Shown one piece after another: positions 42,731 through 53,168 of a DNA stretch of 64,000 bases (the stretch's first letter is position 1; each line of letters opens with the position of its first letter). The notes below the pieces were generated by a model that worked only from the letters and a program-made list of their open reading frames with translations, was not told the DNA's origin and ran no database searches. Source of the DNA: Streptomyces californicus (lineage in GTDB: Bacteria > Actinomycetota > Actinomycetes > Streptomycetales > Streptomycetaceae); assembly GCF_000717645.1 (NCBI RefSeq), contig NZ_JNZZ01000001.1, positions 248,001 to 312,000 of the forward strand, in the 5' to 3' direction. Position numbers and translations under genes: made by a program.

Positions 42731-44491
42731 ATGCGGTTCGAGGTGTGGGCCCCCGAGGCGGACTCGGTCGTGCTGGAGGCGGCGGACGTGCGGTCCCCGA
42801 TGGAGCGCGATCCGGGGCGCGAGGGGTGGTGGACGGCCTGGGCGGAGGCGTCGGACGGGGACCGTTACGGCTTCCGGCTGGACGACGGCCCGCTGCTGCC
42901 GGACCCCCGTTCGCGGCGTCAGCCGGACGGGCCGGACGGGCCGAGCGCGGTCGTCGACCAGGAGGCGTACGCCTGGCGCGGCCCCTGGGCGGGGCGGCGG
43001 CTGAACCGCGCCGTGCTGTACGAGCTGCACGTGGGCACGTACACCCCGGAGGGCACGTTCGACGCGGCGGCGGCCCGGCTGGGCCATCTGGCCGAGCTGG
43101 GCGTCACCCATGTGTCGCTGATGCCCGTCTGCCCGTTCCCCGGCGTCAACGGCTGGGGGTACGAGGGCGTCTCGCTGTGGGCGGTGCACGAGCCGTACGG
43201 TGGGCCGGAGGGGCTGAAACGCTTCGTCGACGCGGCGCACGGGCTGGGGCTCGGGGTGGTCCTGGACGTCGTCCACAACCACCTGGGCCCGTCCGGCAAC
43301 CATCTGCCCGCCTTCGGCCCGTACTTCACCGACACCCACCACACCCCGTGGGGCGCGGCGGTCAACCTGGACGCGCCGGGCTCGGACGAGGTGCGGGCGT
43401 TCCTGCTGGGGAGCGCGCTGGCCTGGCTGCGGGACTACCGGCTCGACGGGCTGCGCCTGGACGCGGTGCACGCGCTGGCCGACACCCGGGCGCTCACCTT
43501 CCTGGAGGAGTTGTCGACGGCGGTCGACGCGCTGGCGGCCGAGGTGGGTCGGCCGCTCGGGCTGATCGCCGAGTCCGACCTCTGCGATCCGCGCACCACG
43601 ACGCCCCGCCCGGCAGGCGGCCTCGGGCTGCACGCCCAGTGGAACGACGACTTCCACCACGCCCTGCACACCGCGCTCACCGGTGAAGCGCAGGGCTACT
43701 ACGCCGACTTCGCCCGCGCCCCGCTCGCCGCCCTCGCCAAGACGGTGACGTCGGCGTTCTTCCACGACGGGACGTGGTCCAGCTTCCGGGGCCGCACCCA
43801 CGGCCGCCCGGTGGACGTGTCCCGCACCCCTGCGCACCGCTTCGTCGGATACGCGCAGACGCACGACCAGATCGGCAACCGGGCGCTCGGCGACCGGCTC
43901 GCCTCCGCCCTCTCCCCCGGTCTCCAGGCGTGCGCCGCCGCACTCGTGCTGACCGGGCCCTTCACGCCGATGCTGTTCATGGGCGAGGAGTGGGGGGCGC
44001 GCACGCCCTGGCAGTTCTTCACCGACCACACGGACCCGGAGCTGGCCGAGGCCGTACGCAACGGCAGGCGAAGGGAGTTCGGGGCGCACGGCTGGGCGGA
44101 GGAGGAGATCCCGGACCCGCAGGACCCCGCCACCCGGGACCGCTCCTGCCTGGACTGGACCGAGCCGGAGCGCGAACCGCACGCACGGCTGCTCGCCTGG
44201 TACCGCGAGCTGATCGCGCTGCGGCGTACGCTGCCCGATCTGCACGATCCCGATCTGGCGGCGGTGAAGACCGCGTTCGACGAGGACGCCCGGTGGTTCG
44301 CGTACCGCCGGGGGGACGTGCGGGTCGTGGTGAACCTGGCGGACCGTCCGGCCGCGATTCCGCTCGGCCTCGGCCGCCACCGGCGCTCCGGGGGCCGGGT
44401 GCTGGCGTCGTGGGAGCCGGTGGAGGCGCCGGGGCCGGACGGCGTGCTGCACCTGCCGCCCGAGTCGTGCGTGGTGCTGGCGGACGACTGA
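42731..44491 (+). CDS. treZ: Malto-oligosyltrehalose trehalohydrolase
   Basis: The 586-aa GH13 enzyme releases trehalose from the maltooligosyl-trehalose made by TreY. It has an N-terminal CBM48-like domain (MRFEVWAPEADSVVLE) and TreZ barrel motifs: DVVHNHLGPSGN, nucleophile Asp in GLRLDAVHAL near residue 240, acid Glu in LIAESDLCDPR, and QTHDQIGNRALGDRL. I chose the ATG at 42731 because GAGGAG lies seven bases upstream. An in-frame GTG at 42677 would add 18 residues. It diverges from the beta-glucosidase gene; their promoters share about 195 bp. Confidence 0.94.
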   Translation: MRFEVWAPEADSVVLEAADVRSPMERDPGREGWWTAWAEASDGDRYGFRLDDGPLLPDPRSRRQPDGPDGPSAVVDQEAYAWRGPWAGRRLNRAVLYELHVGTYTPEGTFDAAAARLGHLAELGVTHVSLMPVCPFPGVNGWGYEGVSLWAVHEPYGGPEGLKRFVDAAHGLGLGVVLDVVHNHLGPSGNHLPAFGPYFTDTHHTPWGAAVNLDAPGSDEVRAFLLGSALAWLRDYRLDGLRLDAVHALADTRALTFLEELSTAVDALAAEVGRPLGLIAESDLCDPRTTTPRPAGGLGLHAQWNDDFHHALHTALTGEAQGYYADFARAPLAALAKTVTSAFFHDGTWSSFRGRTHGRPVDVSRTPAHRFVGYAQTHDQIGNRALGDRLASALSPGLQACAAALVLTGPFTPMLFMGEEWGARTPWQFFTDHTDPELAEAVRNGRRREFGAHGWAEEEIPDPQDPATRDRSCLDWTEPEREPHARLLAWYRELIALRRTLPDLHDPDLAAVKTAFDEDARWFAYRRGDVRVVVNLADRPAAIPLGLGRHRRSGGRVLASWEPVEAPGPDGVLHLPPESCVVLADD

Positions 44492-44595
44492 GCGGGCTCG
44501 GGCCCGGTCCGCCGGACGTGCCCCGGCGGCCGGGGGCCGTGGGCCGAGCGCCGGCCGCTCGTCCGGGTCCGTGCGCGCCGTTCTACAGTTCCGGG

Positions 44596-45165
44596 ATGAG
44601 CAACTCCGCCGCCTCCGCCGTCCTCACCACCGCTTCCCTGCCGGAAGCGATCCGCGCGGTGCGCACCCTGCTGGACATCGCGGACACCGATCGTGCGGAG
44701 GTCGACTTCGAAGCGGTGATCAGGTCGCCGGACGTCCTGGCGCGCGTGTGCGCCGTACTGCCCGGTCTCGAATGGTGGGCGGCGGAGGGGAAGGAGCACG
44801 GGTCGTCGGAGGCCGGCGACGACCCCGCGGACTTCCTGCCGGTCCAGGTGTTCGACTGGTGTCGTCCGCTGGACCGCGCCGAGCCCTTCATCGGCGCACT
44901 GGGGCCGGATGCCGCCGCGGTCAGGTGGGACCTGGACGCGTGGCCCGACGTTCCCGAGGCGGGGCTGGAGCACATCTCGCAGAAGTACGCCTACCTCACG
45001 CTGACCGTGAACTCCCGGGACCTCTACCAGGAGGAACTCTCGCGGGACCACACGGTGTACGTCCACACCCGGGCCGGGGACGACGAGCAGCTCGCCCGCG
45101 TCCACTGGCTCGCCGCCCAGGTGGGCGGCGAGTTCACCGGCAGGGTGGAGTCGGCGCGCCTGTGA
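44596..45165 (+). CDS. Hypothetical protein, 189 aa
   Basis: The acidic soluble protein begins MSNSAASAVLTTASLPEAI and has no signal peptide or membrane helix. The Trp- and Asp-rich middle (LPGLEWWAAEGKEHGSSEAGDD, then PVQVFDWCRPLDRAEPF) and the LTLTVNSRDLYQ strand recall small polymorphic-toxin immunity-like proteins, but I cannot assign a family. No good ribosome site precedes the ATG. A -10-like TACAGT ends six bases upstream (44584-44589), so it may be leaderless. It is isolated and ends at a strong terminator pair. Confidence 0.65.
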   Translation: MSNSAASAVLTTASLPEAIRAVRTLLDIADTDRAEVDFEAVIRSPDVLARVCAVLPGLEWWAAEGKEHGSSEAGDDPADFLPVQVFDWCRPLDRAEPFIGALGPDAAAVRWDLDAWPDVPEAGLEHISQKYAYLTLTVNSRDLYQEELSRDHTVYVHTRAGDDEQLARVHWLAAQVGGEFTGRVESARL

Positions 45166-45188
45166 CCCGGGTGGTACGGCCGGCGGCG

Positions 45189-45204
45189 GCCGTACGCGTA
45201 CGGC
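45189..45204. terminator. 16-bp perfect palindrome after the hypothetical gene
   Basis: GCCGTACGCGTACGGC at 45189-45204 is self-complementary throughout. It lies 24 bp after the stop of the plus-strand gene and 26 bp before the larger palindrome, so it may add to termination or serve as a protein site. Confidence 0.45.
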
Positions 45205-45229
45205 TGCCGCGCCGGACGCGGCTGCCCCG

Positions 45230-45265
45230 GGTGCGCCCGGTCCTCCGCGGAGGACCGGGCGCACC
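45230..45265. terminator. 36-bp perfect palindrome, bidirectional terminator
   Basis: Every base from 45230 to 45265 pairs with its mirror, giving a stem of at least 16 bp with a CGCG tip. It stands between convergent genes, the hypothetical at 44596 and the Xaa-Pro aminopeptidase ending at 45271. It is the strongest hairpin on this side of the window. Confidence 0.8.
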
Positions 45266-45270
45266 GCGGT

Positions 45271-46416
45271 CTACTCCACGACGGCGAGTTCGCGGGCGGT
45301 GGTGTTGAGCCGCCGTCCGCCGTCCTCGGTGACGGCCACGATGTCCTCGATGCGGACGCCGAAGCGGCCCGGGAGGTAGATGCCCGGCTCCACCGAGAAG
45401 CACATGCCGGGGACGAGGGGCTGCTCCTCGCCCTCGATCATGTAGGGCGGCTCGTGGGTGGTCACGCCGATGCCGTGGCCGGTGCGGTGGATGAAGCGGT
45501 CGCCGTAGCCGAACTCGGTGATCACCGCGCGGGCGGCCCGGTCGATCTCCTGGCAGGAGACGCCGGGCCGGACGGCCGCGCAACCCGCCGCCTGGGCCTC
45601 GCGGACGATGTCGTGGACCCGCTGCTCCTCGGCGGTGGGCTCTCCGACGTGGACCGTACGGGAGGTGTCGGAGCCGTAGCCGTGCTTCAGTCCGCCGAAG
45701 TCGAGGACGACCATGTCGCCCCGCTCGATGGTGCGTTCACCGGCCTCGTGGTGCGGGTTGGCCCCGTTGGGGCCCGAGCCGACGACGGTGAAGTCCACCT
45801 GGGAGTGGCCGAACTCCCGCAGCAGCGCGGCGAGATCGGTGGCCACGTCGACCTCGCGGCGGCCGGAGAAGCGCACCTTGAGGATCTGCTCGTACGTGGC
45901 GTCGGCGGCGGCCCCGGCGGCGGTCAGACGTTCCAGCTCGGCGGCGTCCTTCACCGCGCGGAGCATCGGCAGGGCCTCGGTGAGCGCGGTGTACGAGGTG
46001 CCGGGCAACTCCCGCTGGAGGCCCAGCAGATGCATCGCCCAGGCGTTGTCGCTGACGCCGAACCGGCCCTCGGCCTTCAGCAGGGGCGCGGTCACCGTGT
46101 ACGGGTCGGTGCCGTCGGTCCAGTCCCGCAGGGTGAGGGCGGGCGCGCCGGTCGCGGCGGCCGCGTCGGGGGCCTCCAGGGTCGGGACCACCAGCACCGG
46201 GTCGTGGCCGGCCCGCAGGACGAGGAGGGTGAGGCGTTCGGTGCTGACGGGGCGGTAGCCGGTGAGGTGGACGAGGTCGGGGCCGGGCGCGACGATCACC
46301 CCGGCGAGCCCGGCCTCGGCGGCGGACTCGGCGGCGCGTGCCATCCGGGCCCGGTAGTCGTCGGCGGTGAAGGGCGGCGGGGCGGGGTGCTCGGCGGACG
46401 GGCTGGGGCGGGACAT
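45271..46416 (-). CDS. pepP: Xaa-Pro aminopeptidase (M24 family)
   Basis: The 381-aa metallopeptidase has a creatinase-like N-terminal domain and a pita-bread catalytic domain. All five metal ligands are visible: Asp in VVLDFGG, Asp in YGSDTSRT, His in HRTGHGIGVTTHE, Glu in FSVEPGIY and Glu in VRIEDIV. It releases N-terminal residues that precede proline, in the cytoplasm. Prolidase activity on dipeptides is an alternative. I chose the ATG at 46416 because AGGAGG lies upstream. Length is normal. Confidence 0.9.
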   Translation of the reverse strand: MSRPSPSAEHPAPPPFTADDYRARMARAAESAAEAGLAGVIVAPGPDLVHLTGYRPVSTERLTLLVLRAGHDPVLVVPTLEAPDAAAATGAPALTLRDWTDGTDPYTVTAPLLKAEGRFGVSDNAWAMHLLGLQRELPGTSYTALTEALPMLRAVKDAAELERLTAAGAAADATYEQILKVRFSGRREVDVATDLAALLREFGHSQVDFTVVGSGPNGANPHHEAGERTIERGDMVVLDFGGLKHGYGSDTSRTVHVGEPTAEEQRVHDIVREAQAAGCAAVRPGVSCQEIDRAARAVITEFGYGDRFIHRTGHGIGVTTHEPPYMIEGEEQPLVPGMCFSVEPGIYLPGRFGVRIEDIVAVTEDGGRRLNTTARELAVVE

Positions 46417-46732
46417 CGGGGCCTCCTGACGGTACGACACGGCACACAGCATCCTGCCCGCCCGACGGAACGCACGCGACCGGCTTCCGGGCGCGCTGCG
46501 GGCCGGGCGCGGTCGCGGGATGCCTCGGGCTCGGCGTGGCCGCTGCCTGCCTCCCGTCGCGCTTCGGCCTCGGCGCGGTCGCGGCCCGCTTCGGGCTCGG
46601 CGCGGTCGCGACGCCCCCTCCAGGCGCGTCACTCGCCACAGCCGGCGATTCCCCTCCGGCTGCCGGCCCGCCCCGGACGCCGGTGCGGCACCGCCACCCG
46701 CCCGCCTCAGCCGTCCACCTGCCACGCCCGTC
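46417..46732. repeat. Intergenic region with 27-bp tandem repeat
   Basis: This 316-bp gap between the aminopeptidase start and the kinase stop holds no supported gene. CGCTTCGGCCTCGGCGCGGT plus CGCGGCC at 46560-46586 is followed directly by a near-identical unit at 46587-46613 (three differences). A more diverged copy begins near 46517. The aminopeptidase promoter should lie at the left end. Confidence 0.6.
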
Positions 46733-47398
46733 TCAGCCGGCGGCCGGTGTCAGCCGTACGACCAGGTCGGCCCGGTCGCGGCCGCGCTCCACCAACCGGG
46801 CGTTCGCCTCGTCGGAGCGGGCCACCCACTCCTCCGCCTCGCGCCGGGGCCTGCCGTGACGCACGTGCCGGTCGACAAGTCGACGAACCCGCGTCCCGGG
46901 GTCGAGCTCCAGGAACCACACCTCGTCGAGCAGCCCGCGCACCGGGGCCCAGGGGCCGTCGTCGAGCAGCAGGTAGTTGCCCTCGGTGATGACGAGGGGG
47001 ACGTCCGGCGTCACTGGCAACGCGCCCGCCACCGGCTCCTCCAGGGACCGGTGGAAAGCCGGGGCGTAGACCGCGTGCACCGGGTCCGGGGCCCGCAGCC
47101 GCCGCAGCAGGGCCGCGTACCCGGCCGCGTCGAAGGTGTCGGGCGCGCCCTTGCGGTCGGCGCGGCCGAGGCGGTCCAGCTCGGCGGCGGCCAGGTGGAA
47201 GCCGTCCATCGGGACGACGGCGGCGCGCCCGTCCAGGGCCGCGGCCAGCCGTTCCGCCAGAGTGGACTTGCCGGCTCCGGGCGGGCCGGCGATCCCGAGG
47301 ACGCGCCGCCGCCCGGTGTCCGCGAGCGCGCGGGCCCGGTCGGTCAGCGCGGCCAGGCCGGCGGTGCTCGTCGCGTCCACGGAGTCCATGCGGCGCAT
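46733..47398 (-). CDS. P-loop nucleoside/pantothenate-type kinase
   Basis: The 221-aa protein belongs to the uridine kinase/phosphoribulokinase-like family. It has Walker A GIAGPPGAGKST near residue 37, the VVPMDGFHLAAAELDR segment that holds the phosphate acceptor, VYAPAFHRSLEEPVAG, and VITEGNYLLLDDGPWAPVR. The small-molecule substrate is unclear; similar genes are often annotated only as nucleoside/nucleotide kinase family. Two starts are possible, 47398 and 47389, neither with a ribosome site. I list the longer. It diverges from the VOC gene. Confidence 0.83.
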   Translation of the reverse strand: MRRMDSVDATSTAGLAALTDRARALADTGRRRVLGIAGPPGAGKSTLAERLAAALDGRAAVVPMDGFHLAAAELDRLGRADRKGAPDTFDAAGYAALLRRLRAPDPVHAVYAPAFHRSLEEPVAGALPVTPDVPLVITEGNYLLLDDGPWAPVRGLLDEVWFLELDPGTRVRRLVDRHVRHGRPRREAEEWVARSDEANARLVERGRDRADLVVRLTPAAG

Positions 47399-47448
47399 TG
47401 TGCCCGGTGGCCGAGGGCCGACGCGTCGGCATACGGCACCCATAGCGA

Positions 47449-47464
47449 TAGTGTTACGTATAAC
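47449..47464. promoter_or_regulatory. AT-rich divergent promoter element with GTTA/TAAC arms
   Basis: Between the divergent kinase and VOC genes an AT-rich island contains TAGTGT (47449-47454), usable as a -10 for the plus strand. It overlaps the inverted arms GTTA (47453-47456) and TAAC (47461-47464) around CGTA. It is a plausible promoter/operator but has no clear -35. Confidence 0.3.
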
Positions 47465-47533
47465 CCAGGGGCGTGTCCGGCGGATCGGGACCGGACGGGC
47501 CCCACCGCTCCAGCACCCCCGGAGGACCCCACC

Positions 47534-47926
47534 ATGTCCCACATCGCCCTGGTCACCCTGGTCGTCCGCGACTACGACGAGGCGATCGCGTTCTACCGCG
47601 ACGCGCTCGGCTTCGACCTGGTGGAGGACACCGACCGGGGCGACGGCTCCCGCTGGGTCGTGGTGCGCCCGCGCGGGGCGGCGGACCGCACGGGGCTGCT
47701 GCTGGCCCGCGCCAAGGACGAGGCGCAGGGCGCGGCGGTGGGAGCGCAGACCGGCGGCCGGGTGGGCTTCTTCCTGCACACCGAGGACTTCGCGGCCGAC
47801 CACGAGCGGATGCGCGCGGCCGGGGTGCGCTTCCTGGAGGAGCCGCGCCACGAGACGTACGGCTCGGTCGTGGTCTTCGAGGACCTGTACGGCAACCGGT
47901 GGGACCTCCTCCAGCCCGCCGCCTGA
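47534..47926 (+). CDS. VOC-superfamily (glyoxalase/bleomycin resistance-like) protein
   Basis: The 130-aa protein has two beta-alpha-beta-beta-beta units: HIALVTLVVRDYDEAIAFYRDALGFDL and then GFFLHTEDFAADHERMRAAGVRF. It ends in EDLYGNRWDLLQP, where the Glu and the early His are the usual metal ligands. Members include dioxygenases, lyases and drug-binding proteins; the role here is open. GGAGG precedes the ATG by eight bases. It faces the kinase gene and precedes LtrA by 90 bp. Confidence 0.87.
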   Translation: MSHIALVTLVVRDYDEAIAFYRDALGFDLVEDTDRGDGSRWVVVRPRGAADRTGLLLARAKDEAQGAAVGAQTGGRVGFFLHTEDFAADHERMRAAGVRFLEEPRHETYGSVVVFEDLYGNRWDLLQPAA

Positions 47927-48016
47927 CGCCGGGACGTACGTACGGGTTTCCCCGCGTGGTCGCCATTCGGCCCACAGCCGGGGCGCGTCCCGGCCGCGTC
48001 GGCGGACGATGGGCAC

Positions 48017-49279
48017 ATGGAGGACACGCAGAGCGCCGCGCCGGCCGAGCGGCACGCGGGCTGGAACGAGCTGTTCTTCGACCTCGTCGTCGTCGCCGGG
48101 GCAGGGCAGCTCGCCCATCTGCTCCACGACGGGCCCCACGTCGCCGACCTCGCCCTGTACACGGTCCTCTACCTGGCGTTCTGGACCACCTGGGCCGGGT
48201 TCGCCGTCTACGGGGACATCGCGGCGGCCGACACCCGGGTCCGTACGCTGCTGATCGCGATGTTCGGCATGGCCGTGATGGCCGCCTCCGTGCACGCCGT
48301 GCAGACCAGCCACGCCGTCGCCTTCGTCATCGCCTACGTCGCACTGCGGTGGCAGGCGGGCCGGGTCTGGCGGCGGGGCAGCATCGTGGTGGACTGGCCG
48401 CTGGCCCAGTTCGGGGCCGGGGCGGTGCCCTGGCTCGTCTCGCTCTTCGTGGAGACCCCGCTGCGGTACTGGCTCTGGGCGCTCGGCATCGCGCTGGACG
48501 TCGTCACCCTGCTGGTCTCCACCCGGGACCGCACCCTGCGCAAGGCCGGCGAGCGGGCCGCGCGCCGCCGCGAGGGCCGCCCTCCGCCGGGCCCCGCCCA
48601 CTCCCCCGCACCCGAGCCGCCCCGGCTCAGCGAGTCGCGGATCGACACCGCGCACATGGGCGAACGGCTCGGGCTGTACGTGATCATCGTGCTGGGCGAG
48701 GGCGTCATCCAGATCATCGACGCCGCCTCGGAGCGCGAGCACTGGGACCGGCCGCTCGCCGCCACCGGCCTGGGGGCGTTCGCCCTGCTGGCCGCGGTCT
48801 GCACGCTGAGCCTGCTGTACGGCACCAACGGCATCCCCCGGCTGCGCGAGGGCACGCTCGCGCCGAGGCTGGCGATGCTGCTGCACGCGGTGATGACCGG
48901 CTTCCTGGTCGCGCTGGCCACCGCGCTGGGCTCGGCGGTCGCCCACGGGGACGACGTCCTGCCGAAGGGGCAGCACTGGCTGCTGTGCGGGGCGATGGCC
49001 GGGTACTTCGCCGCCGGTCTGGTCGCGGCGCTCCCGTCGGCCGGGCGGGCCGACCGCCTCGGGCTGCTGGGCCGGTCGCTCCCCTGCCTGGCCGTGTCGG
49101 TCGCCCTGGCCCCGCTCGGCGCAGGGCTGCCGGCCTGGACCACGATCTGGATCCTGGTGGCGCTGGTCTGCTGGCAGATCGCCTACGACCCCGAGCGTCC
49201 GAAAGCGGCCGGGACCGGCCGGCGGCGGTGGTTCCGGCGCGCTGCCGCTCCGGGTATCGCCGGGGCGGAGAAGGGCTGA
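48017..49279 (+). CDS. Low temperature requirement protein A (LtrA) family membrane protein
   Basis: The 420-aa protein shows the LtrA signature WNELFFDLVVVAGAGQLAHLL near the N-terminus. A mirrored repeat after the middle (ERLGLYVIIVLGEGVIQIIDA) and about ten to twelve hydrophobic helices are visible. A 50-residue charged, Pro-rich cytoplasmic loop separates the halves. The family was named from a Listeria cold-growth mutant; its transport role is not established. No ribosome site precedes the ATG. A GACGAT hexamer ends six bases upstream, so a leaderless message is possible. It converges with the LysR gene. Confidence 0.85.
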   Translation: MEDTQSAAPAERHAGWNELFFDLVVVAGAGQLAHLLHDGPHVADLALYTVLYLAFWTTWAGFAVYGDIAAADTRVRTLLIAMFGMAVMAASVHAVQTSHAVAFVIAYVALRWQAGRVWRRGSIVVDWPLAQFGAGAVPWLVSLFVETPLRYWLWALGIALDVVTLLVSTRDRTLRKAGERAARRREGRPPPGPAHSPAPEPPRLSESRIDTAHMGERLGLYVIIVLGEGVIQIIDAASEREHWDRPLAATGLGAFALLAAVCTLSLLYGTNGIPRLREGTLAPRLAMLLHAVMTGFLVALATALGSAVAHGDDVLPKGQHWLLCGAMAGYFAAGLVAALPSAGRADRLGLLGRSLPCLAVSVALAPLGAGLPAWTTIWILVALVCWQIAYDPERPKAAGTGRRRWFRRAAAPGIAGAEKG

Positions 49280-49284
49280 GCGGG

Positions 49285-50211
49285 TCAGGCGCGGGCGGCC
49301 GGGTCGGCTTCCCGTACGGCCGCCGCCTCCAGCGCGTCCAGCACCGGCCGGATCAGCGGATGGCCCTCGGCCCCCTGGCGTACGGCGGCGAAGACCCGGC
49401 GGGTGGGGGCGCTGCCCTCGACCGGGCGCACGACCACCCCGGCCAGCTCCATCCCGCGCAGCGCGGAACGCGGCACCAGGGCCACCCCCGCGTCCGCCCC
49501 GGCCAGGGCCACGACCGCGCGGAAGTCGTCCGAGGAGTGCTCCATGCGCGGGACGAACCCGGCGAACTCGCAGGCCAGGACCGCCACGTCGTGGCAGGGG
49601 TTGCCCGGGTACGGCCCGATCCACGGGTCCTTCGCGAGGTCCGCCACCGCCACCTGGCCCTGGTCCGCCAGCCGGTGGCCCACCGGGAGCACCGCGTCGA
49701 ACGGCTCCGAGTACAGGGGCACGCGGGTGAGGCGGCGGTCGTCCTCGGCGGGCGCGCCCCGGTACTCGACGGCCACCGCCACGTCGACCTGCCGGTCCAG
49801 CACCATCGGCACGCTCGCGTCGCCCTCCGCGTCCTGGACCTTGACGCGGATGCCGGGCGCGGTGCGGGCCAGCTCGGTGAGGGCGGGGGCGAGCACCAGG
49901 CCGATGCCGGTGGCGAACGCGGCGACCGTGACCGTGCCGGCGACGCCCGCGCTGTAGTCGGCCAGCTCCGCCTCGGCCCGCTCCAGCTGGGCCAGGACCA
50001 GGTTGGTGTGGCTGAGCAGGATCTCCCCGGCGGCGGTGAGCCGGGCCCCGCGCGCCCCGCGTTCGACGAGGCGGTGGCCGGTCTCCTGCTCCAGGGCGGC
50101 GAGCTGCTGGGAGACGGCGGAGGGCGTCAGGTACAACGCGGCGGCGGCCGCGGTCACCGTGCGGTGGTCGGCCACCGCACGGAGGATTCGCAGCCGCCGC
50201 GCATCGATCAT
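49285..50211 (-). CDS. LysR-family transcriptional regulator
   Basis: The 308-aa protein has an N-terminal LysR helix-turn-helix (LRILRAVADHRTVTAAAAALYLTPSAVSQQLAALE). A two-lobed effector domain follows (TVTVAAFATGIGLVLAPAL, then EPFDAVLPVGHRLAD). It lies 89 bp downstream of kbl on the same strand and could be co-transcribed with tdh-kbl. A LysR protein controlling threonine or glycine catabolism, or the convergent ltrA, are both guesses. Length and layout are normal. Confidence 0.9.
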   Translation of the reverse strand: MIDARRLRILRAVADHRTVTAAAAALYLTPSAVSQQLAALEQETGHRLVERGARGARLTAAGEILLSHTNLVLAQLERAEAELADYSAGVAGTVTVAAFATGIGLVLAPALTELARTAPGIRVKVQDAEGDASVPMVLDRQVDVAVAVEYRGAPAEDDRRLTRVPLYSEPFDAVLPVGHRLADQGQVAVADLAKDPWIGPYPGNPCHDVAVLACEFAGFVPRMEHSSDDFRAVVALAGADAGVALVPRSALRGMELAGVVVRPVEGSAPTRRVFAAVRQGAEGHPLIRPVLDALEAAAVREADPAARA

Positions 50212-50300
50212 GTACCCATTGTCCCAGGTCGCGCGGGACGTCCCGACCCGACCGACCCGCCCGCCGGGGCCTGCTCGGGTGAGCCGGCCGTGCCGCCGGG

Positions 50301-51503
<1,203 letters not shown>

Positions 51504-51540
51504 GCGGGTTCCTTAGAGGGATGCGGTCGGGCGGGCGGTC

Positions 51541-52569
51541 TCAGGCGGTCCAGTCGAGGATGACCTTGCCGCCGAGGCCGCTCGCGGCGTCGTCGAAGGC
51601 CGCCTCGAAGTCGCGGAAGCCGTAGCGGCCGGTGATCACGGGGGCCAGGTCGAGGCCGCCCTCCAGCAGGACGGACATGGCGTACCAGGTCTCGAACATC
51701 TCACGGCCGTAGATCCCCTTGACGGTGATCATCGACGTGACGATGCGGGCCCAGTCGACGGCGAACTCCTCGGCGGGCAGGCCGAGCATGGCGATCCGGC
51801 CGCCGTGCGTCATGTTCGCGACCATCTCGCGCATCGCCTCGGGGCGGCCGGACATCTCCAGGCCGATGTCGAAGCCCTCGCGCAGACCCAGCTTCTGCTG
51901 GCCCTCGGCGATGGTGTGCTGCGCGACGTTCAGGGCGAGGCTGACGCCGACCGTGCGGGCGAGGTCGAGGCGGGCCTCGCTGACGTCGGTGATGACGACG
52001 TTGCGGGCCCCGGCGTGCTTGGCGACGGCGGCGGCCATGATGCCGATCGGTCCCGCGCCGGTGATCAGGACGTCCTCGCCGACGAGCGGGAAGGAGAGCG
52101 CGGTGTGCACGGCGTTGCCGAACGGGTCGAAGATCGCGGCGATGTCGAGGTCGACGGGGACCCGGTGCACCCACACGTTGGAGGCGGGCAGGGCCACGTA
52201 CTCCGCGAACGCGCCGTCCCGCCCGACGCCGAGGCCGACGGTGGAGCGGCAGAGGTGGCGGCGGCCGGCGAGGCAGTTGCGGCACTTGCCGCAGACGAGG
52301 TGGCCCTCACCGCTGACCAGGTCGCCGACCGCGATGTCGGAGACGTCGGAGCCGATCGCGGCGACCTCGCCGACGAACTCGTGGCCGAGGACCAGCGGGG
52401 TGGTGACCGCCTGCTGGGCCCAGCCGTCGTAGGCGCGGATGTGCAGGTCGGTGCCGCAGATGCCGGTGCGCAGGACCTTGATCAGGACGTCGGTGGGGCC
52501 GTACTCCGGCTCCGGGACGTCCATCAGCCACAGTCCGGGCTCGGCCTTCTGCTTGACGAGTGCCTTCAC
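51541..52569 (-). CDS. tdh: L-threonine 3-dehydrogenase
   Basis: The 342-aa zinc-dependent medium-chain dehydrogenase oxidises threonine with NAD+. The catalytic-zinc Cys lies in GICGTDLHI and its His in GHEFVGEV. Structural-zinc cysteines are in [15 protein letters not shown]. The NAD loop is [27 protein letters not shown] is characteristic of Tdh. The GTG at 52569 has a GGGAG element upstream. It is the first gene of the tdh-kbl operon. Confidence 0.95.
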   Translation of the reverse strand: MKALVKQKAEPGLWLMDVPEPEYGPTDVLIKVLRTGICGTDLHIRAYDGWAQQAVTTPLVLGHEFVGEVAAIGSDVSDIAVGDLVSGEGHLVCGKCRNCLAGRRHLCRSTVGLGVGRDGAFAEYVALPASNVWVHRVPVDLDIAAIFDPFGNAVHTALSFPLVGEDVLITGAGPIGIMAAAVAKHAGARNVVITDVSEARLDLARTVGVSLALNVAQHTIAEGQQKLGLREGFDIGLEMSGRPEAMREMVANMTHGGRIAMLGLPAEEFAVDWARIVTSMITVKGIYGREMFETWYAMSVLLEGGLDLAPVITGRYGFRDFEAAFDDAASGLGGKVILDWTA

Positions 52570-53168
52570 GGCTGTGGCTCCCTGACGTCGGTACGCGGGT
52601 GGGTGCCCCGGGCCTCGGGGCGGTCGACAGCCCTGCGGCCCGGGGTGGTCTTCGGTGGTCCGCCCCCCGGGGCGGGGGCGCGGCGGGCCGGGGCGGAGCA
52701 CGCGACGCGCGAGCGCACGTCGTCGTACGCACGGCACGGCCGCACGGCATACGGACGGCGTACGGGGCACGCGCCGCAAGGCTCCACGCGCCATCCTCGG
52801 CCGTCACGGAGAAATCTGCCGCACGACGGGGCCCGGGTCCATCGAGGATTTCTTAAGCGCGGCCGCAGAAGATCTTCACACCTGGCCGTGGCCTCACGGA
52901 CCGCTGCCGCCGGGCGGCCTCTCCGTACCGCCGGACGGCCACTCCGTACCGCCGGACGGGAGCGTCGCCGGGCCGAGCCCCGTGTCGGGGCCTCGCCTCG
53001 CCGGCACCGGCGTCCCGGCCCCCACAGCTCGGGCCAACGCCTGACGCAGCGTAGGAAGTTCTTTCCCGCCCTTGATAACGTCGCCCCCGCGGCTGCGGAC
53101 TCCTCCCCGACCCAGCCGTACGGGGTGGGCACGGGGACCGGGCGCGGCAGGACGAAGAGGGCCGACAG
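52570..53168. other. 599-bp divergent intergenic region (tdh / GAP1-like gene)
   Basis: I find no supported gene. A 21-bp tandem repeat lies at 52918-52959, in which CTCCGTACCGCCGGACGG occurs at 52921 and 52942. A small AT-richer patch (GATTTCTTAAG near 52848, GATCTTCACACC near 52871) is the most promoter-like part. It must drive tdh leftwards and the large gene rightwards. No glycine riboswitch core is recognisable. Confidence 0.4.

Noticed and set aside
46733..49624. A single 963-codon minus-strand frame ending in the kinase
   Set aside because: Only the last 221 residues have a family signature. The rest is antisense to VOC and LtrA genes and of low complexity, so the kinase was started at 47398.
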